From Comamonas sp. JUb58 (GTDB lineage: Bacteria; Pseudomonadota; Gammaproteobacteria; Burkholderiales; Burkholderiaceae_C): a stretch of 33,772 nucleotides of DNA. A model generated the notes under the pieces. It ran no database searches. It was not told the DNA's origin and saw nothing but the letters and a program-made list of their open reading frames with translations. The number at the start of each line of letters is the position of its first letter. The stretch's first letter is position 1. The DNA lies in the NCBI RefSeq assembly GCF_004364775.1, contig NZ_SOAL01000029.1, positions 1-33,772 of the forward strand. Direction: 5' to 3'. A program made the translations under genes and the position numbers. Positions 7,973-18,396 of this stretch are shown in pieces.

Positions 7973-8172
7973 GGTTGTCTCCTTGCATGAATGGATGTTG
8001 TCTCTGCAGTCTAGCCAAGCCACCGCTGCGTATCCCCAACACGGGTGACAGCAGAATGGCGCTGGCGGCAGGGTCTTTTCGGCGAAGGGTGAGGCTCGCC
8101 GGATGGACCCCGCTCCGGTGCTGCGCGGGAGCCGGGGGCGAGCGGTGAAAACATAGCGAGTGGGTTCAGAAG

Positions 8173-8212
8173 AAACAAGGCCCTGCAAATTGCAATTTGC
8201 AGGGCCTTGTTT
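8173..8212. terminator. 40-bp perfect palindrome, probable terminator of proP
   Basis: Bases 8173-8212 form a perfect self-complementary palindrome whose arms begin AAACAAGGCCCTGC, with A-tracts on one side and T-tracts on the other. The structure should terminate transcription in both directions. It lies 34 bases after the proP stop codon and 200 bases before the Bug start, so its natural role is proP termination. The complete absence of a loop is unusual for an ordinary terminator. Confidence 0.85.
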
Positions 8213-8246
8213 TGCGATGCTGATAGCGCCTCAGCGGTATCGCCCC

Positions 8247-9818
8247 TCAATCCAGCCGAGGATGCAGATCAATGTACTTCTGCTTGCGCAGCTCCAGCGC
8301 CGCAATCTGCTCTTGCAGCTTGGCAATCTCGCCATCGATGTCTTCCACGCTTTGCTCGATGTGGTCCAGCGTCTGGATCAGCAGCTCCTTGGCCTCCTGC
8401 TTGCTGGAGGCCGCTGGCGTGGCGCCACGCAGGGGGCGGTTGGCGGTTTCCTTCATGAAGATGCCGGTGATGATGCCGACGACTGCGACAAACATCAGGT
8501 AGTAGGCCGGCAGGTAGAGGCTGCCGGTCGAATCGACCAAGGCGGCGGTGATGGTGGGCGTGAGGCCGGCGACAATGATGGCGATGTTGAACGATGCGGC
8601 CAGCGCGCTGTAGCGGATGCGGGTCGGGAACATGGCGGGCAGGGTGGAGGCCATCACGCCGGTAAAGCAGTTCAGCACAATCGCCAGCATGAACAGGCCA
8701 ACAAAGATCAGCGCGATCTGGCCGTTGATGATCAGCTTGAACGCGGGGATCGCCAGCACCAGCAGGCCGATGGAGCCGACGATCACAAAGGGCTTGCGGC
8801 CAAAGCGGTCACTGGCCAGGCCAATCACCGGCTGCACAAAGAGCATGCCGATCATCACCGCGATGATGATCAGCACGCCATGGTCTTCGGAGTAGTGCAG
8901 GTTGTGCGACAGGTAGCTGGGCATATAGGTCAGCAACATGTAGTAGGTGATATTGGTGGTCAGCACCAGGCCCACCGATACCAGCAAGGGGCGCCAGTAG
9001 CGCGTCGCGATTTCCTTGAAAGAGATACGTGGACGGTTCTCCACATCCTCCTGGTCGTCCTTCTCCATCTGGTCCAGCTGCTGCTGAAACGCGGGCGTTT
9101 CTTCCGCCGCATGGCGCAGGTACAGGCCTACCAGGCCCAAGGGCGCGGCCATGAAGAAGGGCACTCGCCAGCCCCAGTCCAGAAAATTCGCCTCGCTCAG
9201 CAGGCTTTGCAGCAAGACGACGACGCCCGCGCCGGTGACAAAGCCCACGATGGAGCCAAAGTCCAGAAAGCTGCCCAGAAAGCCGCGCTTGCGGTCCGGC
9301 GCAAACTCGGCCACAAAGATGGCGGCGCCGGTGTATTCACCGCCGACCGAGAAGCCCTGCGCCAGCTTGCACAGCAGCAGCAGGACCGGTGCCCATATGC
9401 CAATGCTGGCGTAGGACGGTCTCAGCCCAATACAGAAGGTGCTGGCAGCCATGATGATGATGGTGATCGACAGCACCTTCTGGCGCCCGAACTTGTCACC
9501 CATCACGCCAAAGAACAGGCCGCCCAGCGGCCGCACCAGGAAGGGAATCGAGAAGGTGCCCAGCGCGGCAATCATCTGCACACTGGGCGATGCATCGGGG
9601 AAAAAGACCTTGCCCAGCGCAAAGGCGACAAAGCCATAGACACCAAAGTCGAACCACTCCATGGCATTGCCCAGCGCGGCGGCAGAAATCGCCTTTCTGA
9701 GCTTGACCTTGTCGACGATGGTGATGTCGTGCAGCTCCAAGGTGCCGCTTTGGGTGGGGATCAGAGGCGGCGAAGGAGGCGTCGGATCGGCCGCTGTATT
9801 GTTGTTGATGGTATCCAT
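8247..9818 (-). CDS. proP: Proline/glycine betaine:H+ symporter ProP
   Basis: The 523-aa product is a major facilitator superfamily (MHS family) osmoprotectant transporter of the inner membrane with about 12 transmembrane segments. The MFS signatures are clear: 'GNAMEWFDFGVYGF' in TM1, 'RPLGGLFFGVMGDKFGRQ' in loop 2-3, and 'LAQGFSVGGEYTGA' in TM4. The C-terminal part, 'METANRP'-like 'MKETANRPLRGATPAAS' followed by a heptad-patterned helix (about 475-515) ending 'DLHPRLD', matches the osmosensory coiled-coil tail specific to ProP. This makes a true ProP much more likely than a general metabolite symporter. It is divergent from the thiolase gene. The shared 184-base intergenic region carries a candidate operator at 9915-9942, 97 bases upstream of its start. 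Confidence 0.92.
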   Translation of the reverse strand: MDTINNNTAADPTPPSPPLIPTQSGTLELHDITIVDKVKLRKAISAAALGNAMEWFDFGVYGFVAFALGKVFFPDASPSVQMIAALGTFSIPFLVRPLGGLFFGVMGDKFGRQKVLSITIIIMAASTFCIGLRPSYASIGIWAPVLLLLCKLAQGFSVGGEYTGAAIFVAEFAPDRKRGFLGSFLDFGSIVGFVTGAGVVVLLQSLLSEANFLDWGWRVPFFMAAPLGLVGLYLRHAAEETPAFQQQLDQMEKDDQEDVENRPRISFKEIATRYWRPLLVSVGLVLTTNITYYMLLTYMPSYLSHNLHYSEDHGVLIIIAVMIGMLFVQPVIGLASDRFGRKPFVIVGSIGLLVLAIPAFKLIINGQIALIFVGLFMLAIVLNCFTGVMASTLPAMFPTRIRYSALAASFNIAIIVAGLTPTITAALVDSTGSLYLPAYYLMFVAVVGIITGIFMKETANRPLRGATPAASSKQEAKELLIQTLDHIEQSVEDIDGEIAKLQEQIAALELRKQKYIDLHPRLD

Positions 9819-9914
9819 GCGGTTCCCCGGTAATTATGGGTCGCCATCTTCGCCAATCGCCGTCCGGCCGTCTGTAGGACGAGGGGGCTGCGCGCTGCCG
9901 CCAAACTTCGCCAG

Positions 9915-9942
9915 CCACCCGTTATGGGTGGTCGTTGTGGAG
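9915..9942. promoter_or_regulatory. Candidate LuxR/MalT-type operator upstream of thiolase
   Basis: CCACCC (9915-9920), 5 bases, GGGTGG (9926-9931), 5 bases, GTGGAG (9937-9942): an inverted pair followed by a direct half-site at 11-bp spacing. The same arrangement occurs at 13933-13960 and in partial form at 22446-22462, each upstream of a transcription unit of this cluster. The start of the thiolase gene is 60 bases downstream. It is the best candidate binding site for the MalT-like regulator encoded at 11235-13904, whose family binds short asymmetric repeated boxes. The assignment is inference. Confidence 0.5.
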
Positions 9943-10002
9943 TGGGGGGCGCCTAAACTCTTCCTGAGCACCTTCTAAAAAATGACGAGACAAAGGAGTT
10001 CC

Positions 10003-11181
10003 ATGTCCGAAGCTTTTATCGTGGCGGCGCAACGCACGGCCGGTGGCCGCCGGGGGGGCCAACTGGCCGGCTGGCATCCTGTGGATCTGGCCGCACAGGT
10101 CATCAATGCGCTGGTGGAAGGTGTCGATGCCGACCCGGCCGCTGTGGATGATGTGTTTCTGGGCTGCGTCAGCCAGGTGGGCGAGCAGTCCAGCAATGTG
10201 GCGCGCAATGTGGTGCTGGCCTCCAGGCTGCCCGAATCGGTGCCCGGTACCAGTATTGACCGCCAATGCGGCTCCTCACAGCAGGCCATCCACTTTGCCG
10301 CGCAGGCGGTGATGTCGGGCGCGATGGACATGGTGATTGCCGCAGGGGTCGAGTCGATGAGCCGCGTGCCCATGGGCAGCCCAGGGGGCCTGGCGCAAAA
10401 GGCCGGGCTGGGCCACTACCACAGCCCCGACATCGCCGCCCGCTATGGCGATACCGTCTTCAGCCAGTTTGTTGGTGCCGAGATGGTGGCGCGCAAGTAT
10501 GGCCTGGACAAGGACGCGCTGGACCGCTACGCCCTGCAAAGCCACCAGCGCGCTGCAGCCGCCAGCCGCGCCGGCCACTTTGCTGCAGAGATTTTGCCGA
10601 TCGCCGTGCGCGATGCCAGCGGCGCCTTGACGCAGGACCTGCATGCGGTGGACGAGGGCATCCGCTTTGAAGCGACCTTGGAAGGCATCCAGAGCGTCAA
10701 GCTGCTGCAGGAGGGCGGCTTGATCACCGCAGCCAATGCCAGCCAGATGTGCGATGGCGCCAGCGGCGTGCTGATCGTCAATGAGCGCGGCCTGCGCCGC
10801 CTGGGCGCCAAGCCCTTGGCGCGCATCCACCACATGACCGTGCTGGGCCATGACCCGGTCATCATGCTGGAAGCGCCGGTGCCCGCCACCCAGCTGGCCT
10901 TGAAGAAGGCCGGCATGCGCCTGAGCGACATCGACCTCTACGAAGTCAACGAGGCCTTCGCCTCGATCCCGCTGGCCTGGCAGCAGGCGCTGCAGGCCGA
11001 TCCCGAGCGCATGAATGTGAACGGCGGCGCCATTGCGCTGGGCCATCCGCTCGGCGGTACCGGTGCCAAACTGATGGCCACCCTGGTCCATGCGCTGCAC
11101 CAACGTGGCGGCCGCTACGGCCTGCAGACCATGTGCGAGGGCGGGGGCATGGCGAATGTGACGGTGATCGAGCGTCTCTAA
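10003..11181 (+). CDS. Acetyl-CoA C-acyltransferase (thiolase)
   Basis: The 392-aa enzyme should carry out the thiolytic cleavage that ends a beta-oxidation round (3-ketoacyl-CoA + CoA to acyl-CoA + acetyl-CoA). The three catalytic elements are present: the nucleophile Cys89 in 'SIDRQCGSSQQ', His348 in 'GGAIALGHPLGGTG', and Cys378 in 'MCEGGGMANV'. The length is standard for the family. I chose the ATG at 10003 over the one at 9982 because AAAGGAG lies 5-6 bases before it and the protein then starts directly with the first strand, 'EAFIVAAQRTAGG'. It is the first gene of the catabolic cluster, with the regulator gene 53 bases downstream. The substrate chain is not readable from the sequence. 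Confidence 0.95.
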   Translation: MSEAFIVAAQRTAGGRRGGQLAGWHPVDLAAQVINALVEGVDADPAAVDDVFLGCVSQVGEQSSNVARNVVLASRLPESVPGTSIDRQCGSSQQAIHFAAQAVMSGAMDMVIAAGVESMSRVPMGSPGGLAQKAGLGHYHSPDIAARYGDTVFSQFVGAEMVARKYGLDKDALDRYALQSHQRAAAASRAGHFAAEILPIAVRDASGALTQDLHAVDEGIRFEATLEGIQSVKLLQEGGLITAANASQMCDGASGVLIVNERGLRRLGAKPLARIHHMTVLGHDPVIMLEAPVPATQLALKKAGMRLSDIDLYEVNEAFASIPLAWQQALQADPERMNVNGGAIALGHPLGGTGAKLMATLVHALHQRGGRYGLQTMCEGGGMANVTVIERL

Positions 11182-11234
11182 CACTGAGTCGTGGCACTAT
11201 TAGGGGATAAACATGCCGCGCATTTATAAAAACA

Positions 11235-13904
11235 GTGACCGAGACAAACCCCGCACTTCCCCGACTGGAGCCCCGGCGCATTGAGCGCAAGCATCTGCTA
11301 GCACGCCTGTCCGAGGCCCGCAACAAGACCTGCCTGCTGATCCATGGCCCGGCGGGCAGTGGCAAAACCTCGCTGGCGCTGCAGTGGCGTGCCCAGGCAC
11401 TGACTTTTGGCCATGACGAAGCCTGGGTAACGGTGCAGCCTGGCGACGACGGCCAGGCGCTGATGGCGGCGCTCTTCGATTCGCTGGACCGCATCGACAG
11501 CGATATCGCACGCGAGGCGCGTCTGCTGTCCAACCGGGGCGGCGAGGCGCGCGCCGATGCCATCGTCATCGCATTGCTGCGCGCGTTTTTGGCGCGCAGC
11601 CGGCCTTTGCTGGTGGTGATCGACGATTGGCAGAACATGGGCGACACGCGCGCGGGCGCAGCGCTGCAGACCTTGCTGGATTTTGCGCCGCCCGCCTTGC
11701 GGCTGGTGATCGTCTCGCGCAGCATGCCCCAGCTGCGCCTGGCGCGCCTGCGCGACCAGGGCTTGCTCGAAGAGATCGGCCCCGCCGAGCTGCGCTTTAC
11801 CTTGGAAGAAGTGCAGCAGTTTCTGCAGGCCCGCCAGCCGCGCAGCACCAGCCCGGCGATGGCGCGCCAGCTGCTGGAGGTGACCGATGGCTGGGCCGCT
11901 GGCTTGCAGCTGCTGGCGCTGCAGCCGCGCACCCCCGCATCGCCGGTGCAGAACGCGCAGGACTTCAGCGCCTACTTCAACCGCGAGGTACTGTGCCGGG
12001 TCGACAAGGATGAGATCGACGCGATGACGCGGCTGGCTGCGGCGCGCAGCTTCAACCAGGCACTGGCCATCACCATCGCTGGCGAGCCCGTCGGCCCCGC
12101 CTTGCTGGAGCGGCTGCAGCGCGAGAACCTGTTTGTGCTGCCGCTGCAGGATGCCGCCAGCCAGGGCTGGTACCGCTTCCACCCGCTGTTCCGCGAGCTG
12201 CTGCTGACCCGCTTCCAATCGCTGCCGCAGGCCGAACGCCAGCGCACCCATGCGGCGCTGGCGCAATGGCTGGGCGCCCGGCGCCATCTGCGCGATGCCG
12301 TGCACCATGCGGTCGAGGCGGGTGACATGGAGCAGGCCGTGCATTGGGTGGAGCGCTGGGCGCGAGCCTTGTTTTTGAACGGCCAGTTGCAGCAACTGGT
12401 GCGCGCCGTGTCCGAGCTGCCGCGCGCCATTGTCAATGCCCGGCCGGCGCTGCTGCTGTGGCTGGGCTGGACCCAGCTGTGCTACTACAAGCTCGCCGCC
12501 TGCCATGAGACCTTGAATGCGCTGCGCACGCAGCTGGGCGAGCGCGACCACGAAGGCCGCGCACACTGCGTGCTGCTGGCCTTCTCGCTGGCCTTGCAGG
12601 AGGACGACCTGGGCACCGCCCAGGCCTTGCTGCCCGAGCTGATGTCCATCCAGCAGGGTGATGATGCCGTGCTGGTGGGCGGCAAGCGCAACCTGCTGGG
12701 CTGGATGTACGGGCACAGCGCCGAGTACGAGAAGGCGCGCGAGGTGCTGCGCGGCTCGCCCCCGCTGCGCGAGGATGGCACACCGCTGCTCGATTCGGCC
12801 TTTGGCCATTTGATGACCGAGGCCCTGCGCGGCCTGTCCTGGCTGTATGCCGGCGATGTGCGCCATGCCGAGCCGCTGCTGCGCGAGGCCCTGGCCCATG
12901 CAGAAAAAGCGCTGGGCCGCCACAGCGAGATGGCCTGCAATGCCGCCGCCTACCTGGCGGCCGTGCTGTATGAGACGAATGAGCTCGACGAGCTGCGCCA
13001 GCTGCTCGATGGCCGGCTGGACACCACCGAGCGCGTGGTGCTGCCCGATGCACTGGTGACCGTGGCCCTGGTCTGCGCACGCCTGAGCCGGCTGGACGGC
13101 AACCCGCTAGAAGCGATCGAGGGCCTGGCGCGCATCGAAGAAATCGCCCAGCGCCGATCACTGGACCGGCTGCTGGCCTTTGCGATGGGCGAGCGCGTGC
13201 GCTGCCTGCTGCAGATGCGCGATATGGAGGGCGCGCGGCAGATGCTGCGCCAGCTGGAGCTGCTGGCCCAGCGCCATGCCGATGCCCACAGCCCCGTGAG
13301 CCTGCGCATCACCGGCATGGAGCGCTACACGCAGGCACTGTTCCACGAGGCCAACCTGGACGACCGCGCTGCGCTGGAGGCGCTGGGCGAGCGTGGCCGG
13401 GACGACAGCGCACTCCTGCAGCGCCGCGACCGCTGCGCCACCTTGGTGCTGCGCGCCTTGCTGCTGAGCCGCCTGGGCCGGCAGGAGCAGGCTTTGGACG
13501 CCATGCGCGATGCCTTGCTGCAAGGCCAGGAGCTGGGCCTGGTGCGCAGCCTGCTGGACCTGGGCGAGCCCGCGCTGCTGCTGGCCGAGGCCTGTGCCCA
13601 GGCCTTTGGCGCCTCCGATCCCCTGCTGGCTTTTTATGTGGAGCGGCTGCAGCAGCAATCGCAGCGCTACCGCGGCGTGCAGCAGCCGGCCGATGCGGCC
13701 CTCAGCGAGCCCTTGTCCGATCGCGAGCTGGAGATCTTGCGGGCGCTTGCGCACAGCATGTCGAACAAGCGCATTGCCCAGGTGCTGGGCATCTCGCCGG
13801 AGACCGTCAAATGGCATCTGCGCAATGTCTACGGCAAGCTCAAGGTGGTGGGCCGCGATGATGCCGTTGCCCGGGCGCGCGACCTGGGCCTGGTGCAGGG
13901 CTGA
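11235..13904 (+). CDS. MalT-like (LAL) LuxR-family ATP-dependent regulator
   Basis: The 889-aa product is a large ATP-binding LuxR-type (STAND) transcription activator. Residues 38-45 are the Walker A loop 'GPAGSGKT'. 'PLLVVIDDWQNM' (about 119-130) is the Walker B strand. The middle 400 residues are helical and TPR-like, the part that senses an inducer in MalT. The C-terminus (about 825-889) is a LuxR helix-turn-helix with 'LSDRELEILRALAHSMSNK' and 'ISPETVKWHLRNVYGKL'. Translation most likely starts at GTG 11235 because an in-frame stop lies at 11208-11210. No Shine-Dalgarno is visible, and a 23-codon frame starting at ATG 11213 overlaps the start. It probably activates the catabolic cluster when the substrate or its CoA ester is present. 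Relatives with this build include AlkS and ThnR. Confidence 0.93.
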   Translation: MTETNPALPRLEPRRIERKHLLARLSEARNKTCLLIHGPAGSGKTSLALQWRAQALTFGHDEAWVTVQPGDDGQALMAALFDSLDRIDSDIAREARLLSNRGGEARADAIVIALLRAFLARSRPLLVVIDDWQNMGDTRAGAALQTLLDFAPPALRLVIVSRSMPQLRLARLRDQGLLEEIGPAELRFTLEEVQQFLQARQPRSTSPAMARQLLEVTDGWAAGLQLLALQPRTPASPVQNAQDFSAYFNREVLCRVDKDEIDAMTRLAAARSFNQALAITIAGEPVGPALLERLQRENLFVLPLQDAASQGWYRFHPLFRELLLTRFQSLPQAERQRTHAALAQWLGARRHLRDAVHHAVEAGDMEQAVHWVERWARALFLNGQLQQLVRAVSELPRAIVNARPALLLWLGWTQLCYYKLAACHETLNALRTQLGERDHEGRAHCVLLAFSLALQEDDLGTAQALLPELMSIQQGDDAVLVGGKRNLLGWMYGHSAEYEKAREVLRGSPPLREDGTPLLDSAFGHLMTEALRGLSWLYAGDVRHAEPLLREALAHAEKALGRHSEMACNAAAYLAAVLYETNELDELRQLLDGRLDTTERVVLPDALVTVALVCARLSRLDGNPLEAIEGLARIEEIAQRRSLDRLLAFAMGERVRCLLQMRDMEGARQMLRQLELLAQRHADAHSPVSLRITGMERYTQALFHEANLDDRAALEALGERGRDDSALLQRRDRCATLVLRALLLSRLGRQEQALDAMRDALLQGQELGLVRSLLDLGEPALLLAEACAQAFGASDPLLAFYVERLQQQSQRYRGVQQPADAALSEPLSDRELEILRALAHSMSNKRIAQVLGISPETVKWHLRNVYGKLKVVGRDDAVARARDLGLVQG

Positions 13905-13932
13905 CCGCCCACATGGCAGGGGGAAACCCGAG

Positions 13933-13960
13933 CCACCCACATCGGGTGGGGGCGGGGTGG
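13933..13960. promoter_or_regulatory. Candidate LuxR/MalT-type operator upstream of main operon
   Basis: CCACCC (13933-13938), 5 bases, GGGTGG (13944-13949), 5 bases, GGGTGG (13955-13960). The first two half-sites are identical to those at 9915-9931, with the same 5-base spacer length but a different spacer sequence, which argues for protein binding rather than a copied repeat. It lies 49 bases upstream of the small leader ORF and 248 upstream of the first enzyme gene of the operon. Confidence 0.5.
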
Positions 13961-14009
13961 GGCGGCTGGCCGCATGATGGCTAAAAATAGCAAAGACAGG
14001 AGACAAGCC

Positions 14010-14108
14010 ATGTTTGCATTCCTCATCCGCCTGGCGCAAAGCCCAGCTGCTCCCTTGCACCGCCCCGGCACGGCCGCCCTGGCGCTCCGCCGTCCTGCGC
14101 GCCACTAA
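14010..14108 (+). CDS. Small leader ORF, 32 aa
   Basis: An ATG at 14010 with a very good ribosome site (AGGAGA, 7 bases upstream) opens a 32-codon frame ending TAA at 14106-14108. The product begins 'MFAFLIRLAQSPAAPLHR' and is Ala/Pro/Arg-rich, with a short hydrophobic start. The ribosome site is stronger than that of several enzyme genes here, so translation is likely. A GC-rich 6-bp hairpin follows at 14140-14155, and the operon's first enzyme starts at 14209. It may be a leader peptide for the operon or a small protein of its own; I recognise no family. Confidence 0.5.
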   Translation: MFAFLIRLAQSPAAPLHRPGTAALALRRPARH

Positions 14109-14139
14109 GCGCCTTTTCTCCCCAGCTTAACCCCAGGAT

Positions 14140-14155
14140 GCCGTCTGCGGACGGC
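14140..14155 (+). repeat. GC hairpin in the operon leader
   Basis: GCCGTC and GACGGC pair perfectly around TGCG. The hairpin lies between the 32-aa leader ORF and the phosphotransferase gene. No T-run follows, so it is not a classical terminator. It could pause transcription or ribosomes, or stabilise the operon transcript. Confidence 0.45.
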
Positions 14156-14208
14156 CGGGGCGCAGCTTTGCCTGCCTGCTATTGCAACCCACCCAACCCT
14201 CTTGCGCG

Positions 14209-15267
14209 ATGACCCTCTCCAGCACCCCCTCTAGCCAACCGCAAGCCTTTGACCCGGCCCGCCTGGACGACTTTCTGCGCACGCAGTTGCCAGGGCTGCA
14301 GGGCGAGATGGCGCTGCAGACCATTGGCGGCGGGCAGTCCAACCCGACCTTTTTTGTGAGCTACGGCAGCCGGCATATGGTGCTGCGCAAAAAGCCTGCG
14401 GGCGAGGTGCTGCCATCGGCCCATGCGGTGGACCGCGAGTACCGCGTGATGAAGGCGCTGGCAGGCACGGCGCTGCCCGTGCCGCAGATGCTGCTCTACC
14501 ACGCAGACAGCGATGTGGTCGGCACGCCTTTCTACCTGATGGAAAAGGTCGAAGGGCGGGTGTTCAACGACAACGCCCTTGCCGGCATGCGCCCGGCCGA
14601 GCGTCGTGCGATTTACCTGGCGATGGCCGACACCCTGGCCACCTTGCATGCGGTGGACTGGCGCGCCGCCGGGTTGGAGGGCTTTGGCAAGGAGGGCGGC
14701 TTTTTTGAGCGGCAGCTGCACCGCTGGCAAAAGCAGTGGGATCTGTCGCGCATTGCACCCAACCCGGCCATCGATGAGCTGCTGGCCTGGCTGGGCGCCA
14801 ACCGCCCCAGCGATGACGAAACCACGCTGACCCATGGCGACTTCAAGCTCAACAACTTGCTGTTCCACCCCAGCGAGGCGAGGGTGGTCGCGGTGCTGGA
14901 CTGGGAGCTGTCCACCCTGGGCCATCCGCTGGCCGATGTGGCCTTCAACACGGTGGCCTGGCGCACCCTGCCCGAGGAGTTTGGCGGCCTGCGCGGGCTG
15001 GATCTGGCCGCGCTGGGTATTCCGTCCGAGTCCGAATATTTGGCGCACTTCTACCAGCGCGCCGGCCGCAGCGATCCGGCCCGCCAGGCTGCGCCTTTCC
15101 ACTGGGCCTTTGCGTTCATGCGCTGGGCTGTCATTTTTGAAGGCATTGCCGCCCGCGCCGCGCGGGGCAATGCGGTGGCCGACAACGCCTCGGAAGTGGG
15201 CGCCATGGCCCAGGCCCTGGCACGGCGCGGGCTGGAGGCCATCGAGGCGCCAGCGGCAGCATTTTGA
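14209..15267 (+). CDS. Aminoglycoside-phosphotransferase-like kinase (ACAD10/11 type)
   Basis: The 352-aa product belongs to the APH/choline-kinase fold. The Brenner-type catalytic loop 'LTHGDFKLNNLLF' (His209, Asp211, Asn216) and the metal-binding 'VLDWELSTLGHPLADVA' (Asp231) are intact. The N-terminal lobe has 'GGQSNPTFFV' and a 'MVLRKKPAGE' lysine. Bacterial relatives are encoded next to acyl-CoA dehydrogenases, and in animals the same kinase domain is fused to ACAD10/11, where it phosphorylates 4-hydroxyacyl-CoA so that the hydroxyl can be eliminated. Here it lies 21 bases upstream of an acyl-CoA dehydrogenase gene, so a similar 4-hydroxyacyl-CoA role is a reasonable inference; antibiotic resistance is unlikely. 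The ATG at 14209 is preferred over a TTG 27 bases earlier. Confidence 0.9.
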   Translation: MTLSSTPSSQPQAFDPARLDDFLRTQLPGLQGEMALQTIGGGQSNPTFFVSYGSRHMVLRKKPAGEVLPSAHAVDREYRVMKALAGTALPVPQMLLYHADSDVVGTPFYLMEKVEGRVFNDNALAGMRPAERRAIYLAMADTLATLHAVDWRAAGLEGFGKEGGFFERQLHRWQKQWDLSRIAPNPAIDELLAWLGANRPSDDETTLTHGDFKLNNLLFHPSEARVVAVLDWELSTLGHPLADVAFNTVAWRTLPEEFGGLRGLDLAALGIPSESEYLAHFYQRAGRSDPARQAAPFHWAFAFMRWAVIFEGIAARAARGNAVADNASEVGAMAQALARRGLEAIEAPAAAF

Positions 15268-15288
15268 ATTTTTACCGAGGAGACGCTC

Positions 15289-16539
15289 TTGAACTTCCAG
15301 TACCCCGAGGACACGCAGCAGATGCAGCGCACGCTGCGCCAGTTCATGGAGCGCCATGTGGTGCCCCGCTACCACGACTACGAGCGCATCGCCGCCACCG
15401 GCGCCTACCCGACTGAGGTGGTTGAGCCGCTCAAGCAGCTGGCGCGCGAGGCCGGGCTGTGGAACCTCTTCCTGCCCGGTCTGCGTGACGATGAGCCCGG
15501 CACCCGCATGAGCAATATGCAGTACAGCCCGTTGGCCGAGATCATTGGCCGGGTCTACTGGTCGGCCGAGGTGTTCAACTGCAATGCGCCCGATACCGGC
15601 AACACCGAGCTGCTGCACCTGTTTGCCACGCCCGAGCAGCACGAGCGCTGGCTGAAGCCCTTGCTCGACGGCAGCATCCGCTCCTGCTTCTCGATGACCG
15701 AGCCCGATGTGGCCTCGTCCGATGCCACCAATATCTGCACCACCATCCGCCGCGAAGGGGATGAGTACGTGATCAATGGCCGCAAGTGGTTCACCACCGG
15801 CGCGCTGCACCCCAACTGCAAGTTCGCCATCGTCATGGGCGTGAGCGACGAGAGCCCCGATGCGCCCCGCCACCAGCGGCATTCGATGGTCATCGTGCCG
15901 CTGGACACGCCGGGCCTGAACATTGTGCGCAACGTGGCGATCATGCACCACCACGCCCCCGAAGGGCACTGCGAGGTGACCTATACCGATGTGCGCGTGC
16001 CCGTCAGCAACCTGCTGGGCGAGGAGCACAGCGGCTTTGCGCTGGCCCAGGCGCGCCTGGGCCCTGGCCGCGTGCACCACTGCATGCGCACCATTGGCCA
16101 GTGCGAGCTGGCGATCGAGATGATGTGCGAGCGCGCACTCACCCGCCGCGCCTTTGGCAAGCACCTGAGCGATTACGCCAATGTGCAGGACTGGATCGCC
16201 CAGTCGCGCGTCGAGATCGACCAGGCGCGGCTGCTGGTGTTGCAGGCCGCCTGGAAGATGGACATGTTCGGCAACAAGGCGGCGCACATCGATGTATCGG
16301 CCATCAAGCTGGTGGCAGCACAGCTGCAGACCCGCGTGCTGGACCGCGCCATCCAGGTGTTCGGCGCCATGGGCATCACGCCCGATACCCCGCTGTCCTA
16401 CCTCTGGTCCTGGGGCCGGGCGATGCGCTTTTTTGACGGCCCGGACGAGGTCCATCTGCGCGCCATTGCCCGCGCCGAGCTGGCCCGCGCACGCGACAAC
16501 CTGGGCGCCACCGCCGCCTTCTACAGCACCAGCCACTGA
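15289..16539 (+). CDS. Acyl-CoA dehydrogenase (ACAD11-like)
   Basis: This 416-aa FAD enzyme should introduce the alpha-beta double bond into an acyl-CoA and pass electrons to ETF. Seen in order are an N-terminal helical domain ('MERHVVPRYHDYER'), the flavin/substrate strand region 'SCFSMTEPDVASSDATNI', 'INGRKWFTTGA', the C-terminal helices 'ALTRRAFGKHLSDYANVQ', and 'FDGPDEVHLRAIARAEL', the FAD-contact end typical of the ACAD10/11 subgroup. Translation starts at a TTG (15289) preceded by GAGGAG at a good distance, with no ATG nearby in frame. It is part of the operon that follows the phosphotransferase gene. The natural substrate is unknown. Confidence 0.93.
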   Translation: MNFQYPEDTQQMQRTLRQFMERHVVPRYHDYERIAATGAYPTEVVEPLKQLAREAGLWNLFLPGLRDDEPGTRMSNMQYSPLAEIIGRVYWSAEVFNCNAPDTGNTELLHLFATPEQHERWLKPLLDGSIRSCFSMTEPDVASSDATNICTTIRREGDEYVINGRKWFTTGALHPNCKFAIVMGVSDESPDAPRHQRHSMVIVPLDTPGLNIVRNVAIMHHHAPEGHCEVTYTDVRVPVSNLLGEEHSGFALAQARLGPGRVHHCMRTIGQCELAIEMMCERALTRRAFGKHLSDYANVQDWIAQSRVEIDQARLLVLQAAWKMDMFGNKAAHIDVSAIKLVAAQLQTRVLDRAIQVFGAMGITPDTPLSYLWSWGRAMRFFDGPDEVHLRAIARAELARARDNLGATAAFYSTSH

Positions 16540-16549
16540 AAAGCTTGCA

Positions 16550-18395
<1,846 letters not shown>

Positions 18396-18396
<1 letters not shown>

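Noticed and set aside
8160..9833. Long plus-strand open frame (557 codons) opposite proP
   Set aside because: It is the GC-rich shadow of proP: Gln/His/Arg-rich, no motif, no ribosome site, while the minus-strand ProP protein has full family signatures.
11298..12923. 541-codon minus-strand frame opposite the LuxR-type regulator
   Set aside because: Antisense shadow of the regulator, without recognisable domains.
14209..15267. Aminoglycoside resistance gene
   Set aside because: The kinase fold matches APH, but the neighbourhood and the ACAD10/11-like features point to metabolic use; calling it resistance would be misleading.
14179..16536. 785-codon minus-strand open frame opposite the phosphotransferase and dehydrogenase genes
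   Set aside because: Composition is typical of antisense GC-rich frames (Gly/His/Gln/Ala-rich, low complexity) and it matches no protein family, whereas the plus-strand genes are clear.
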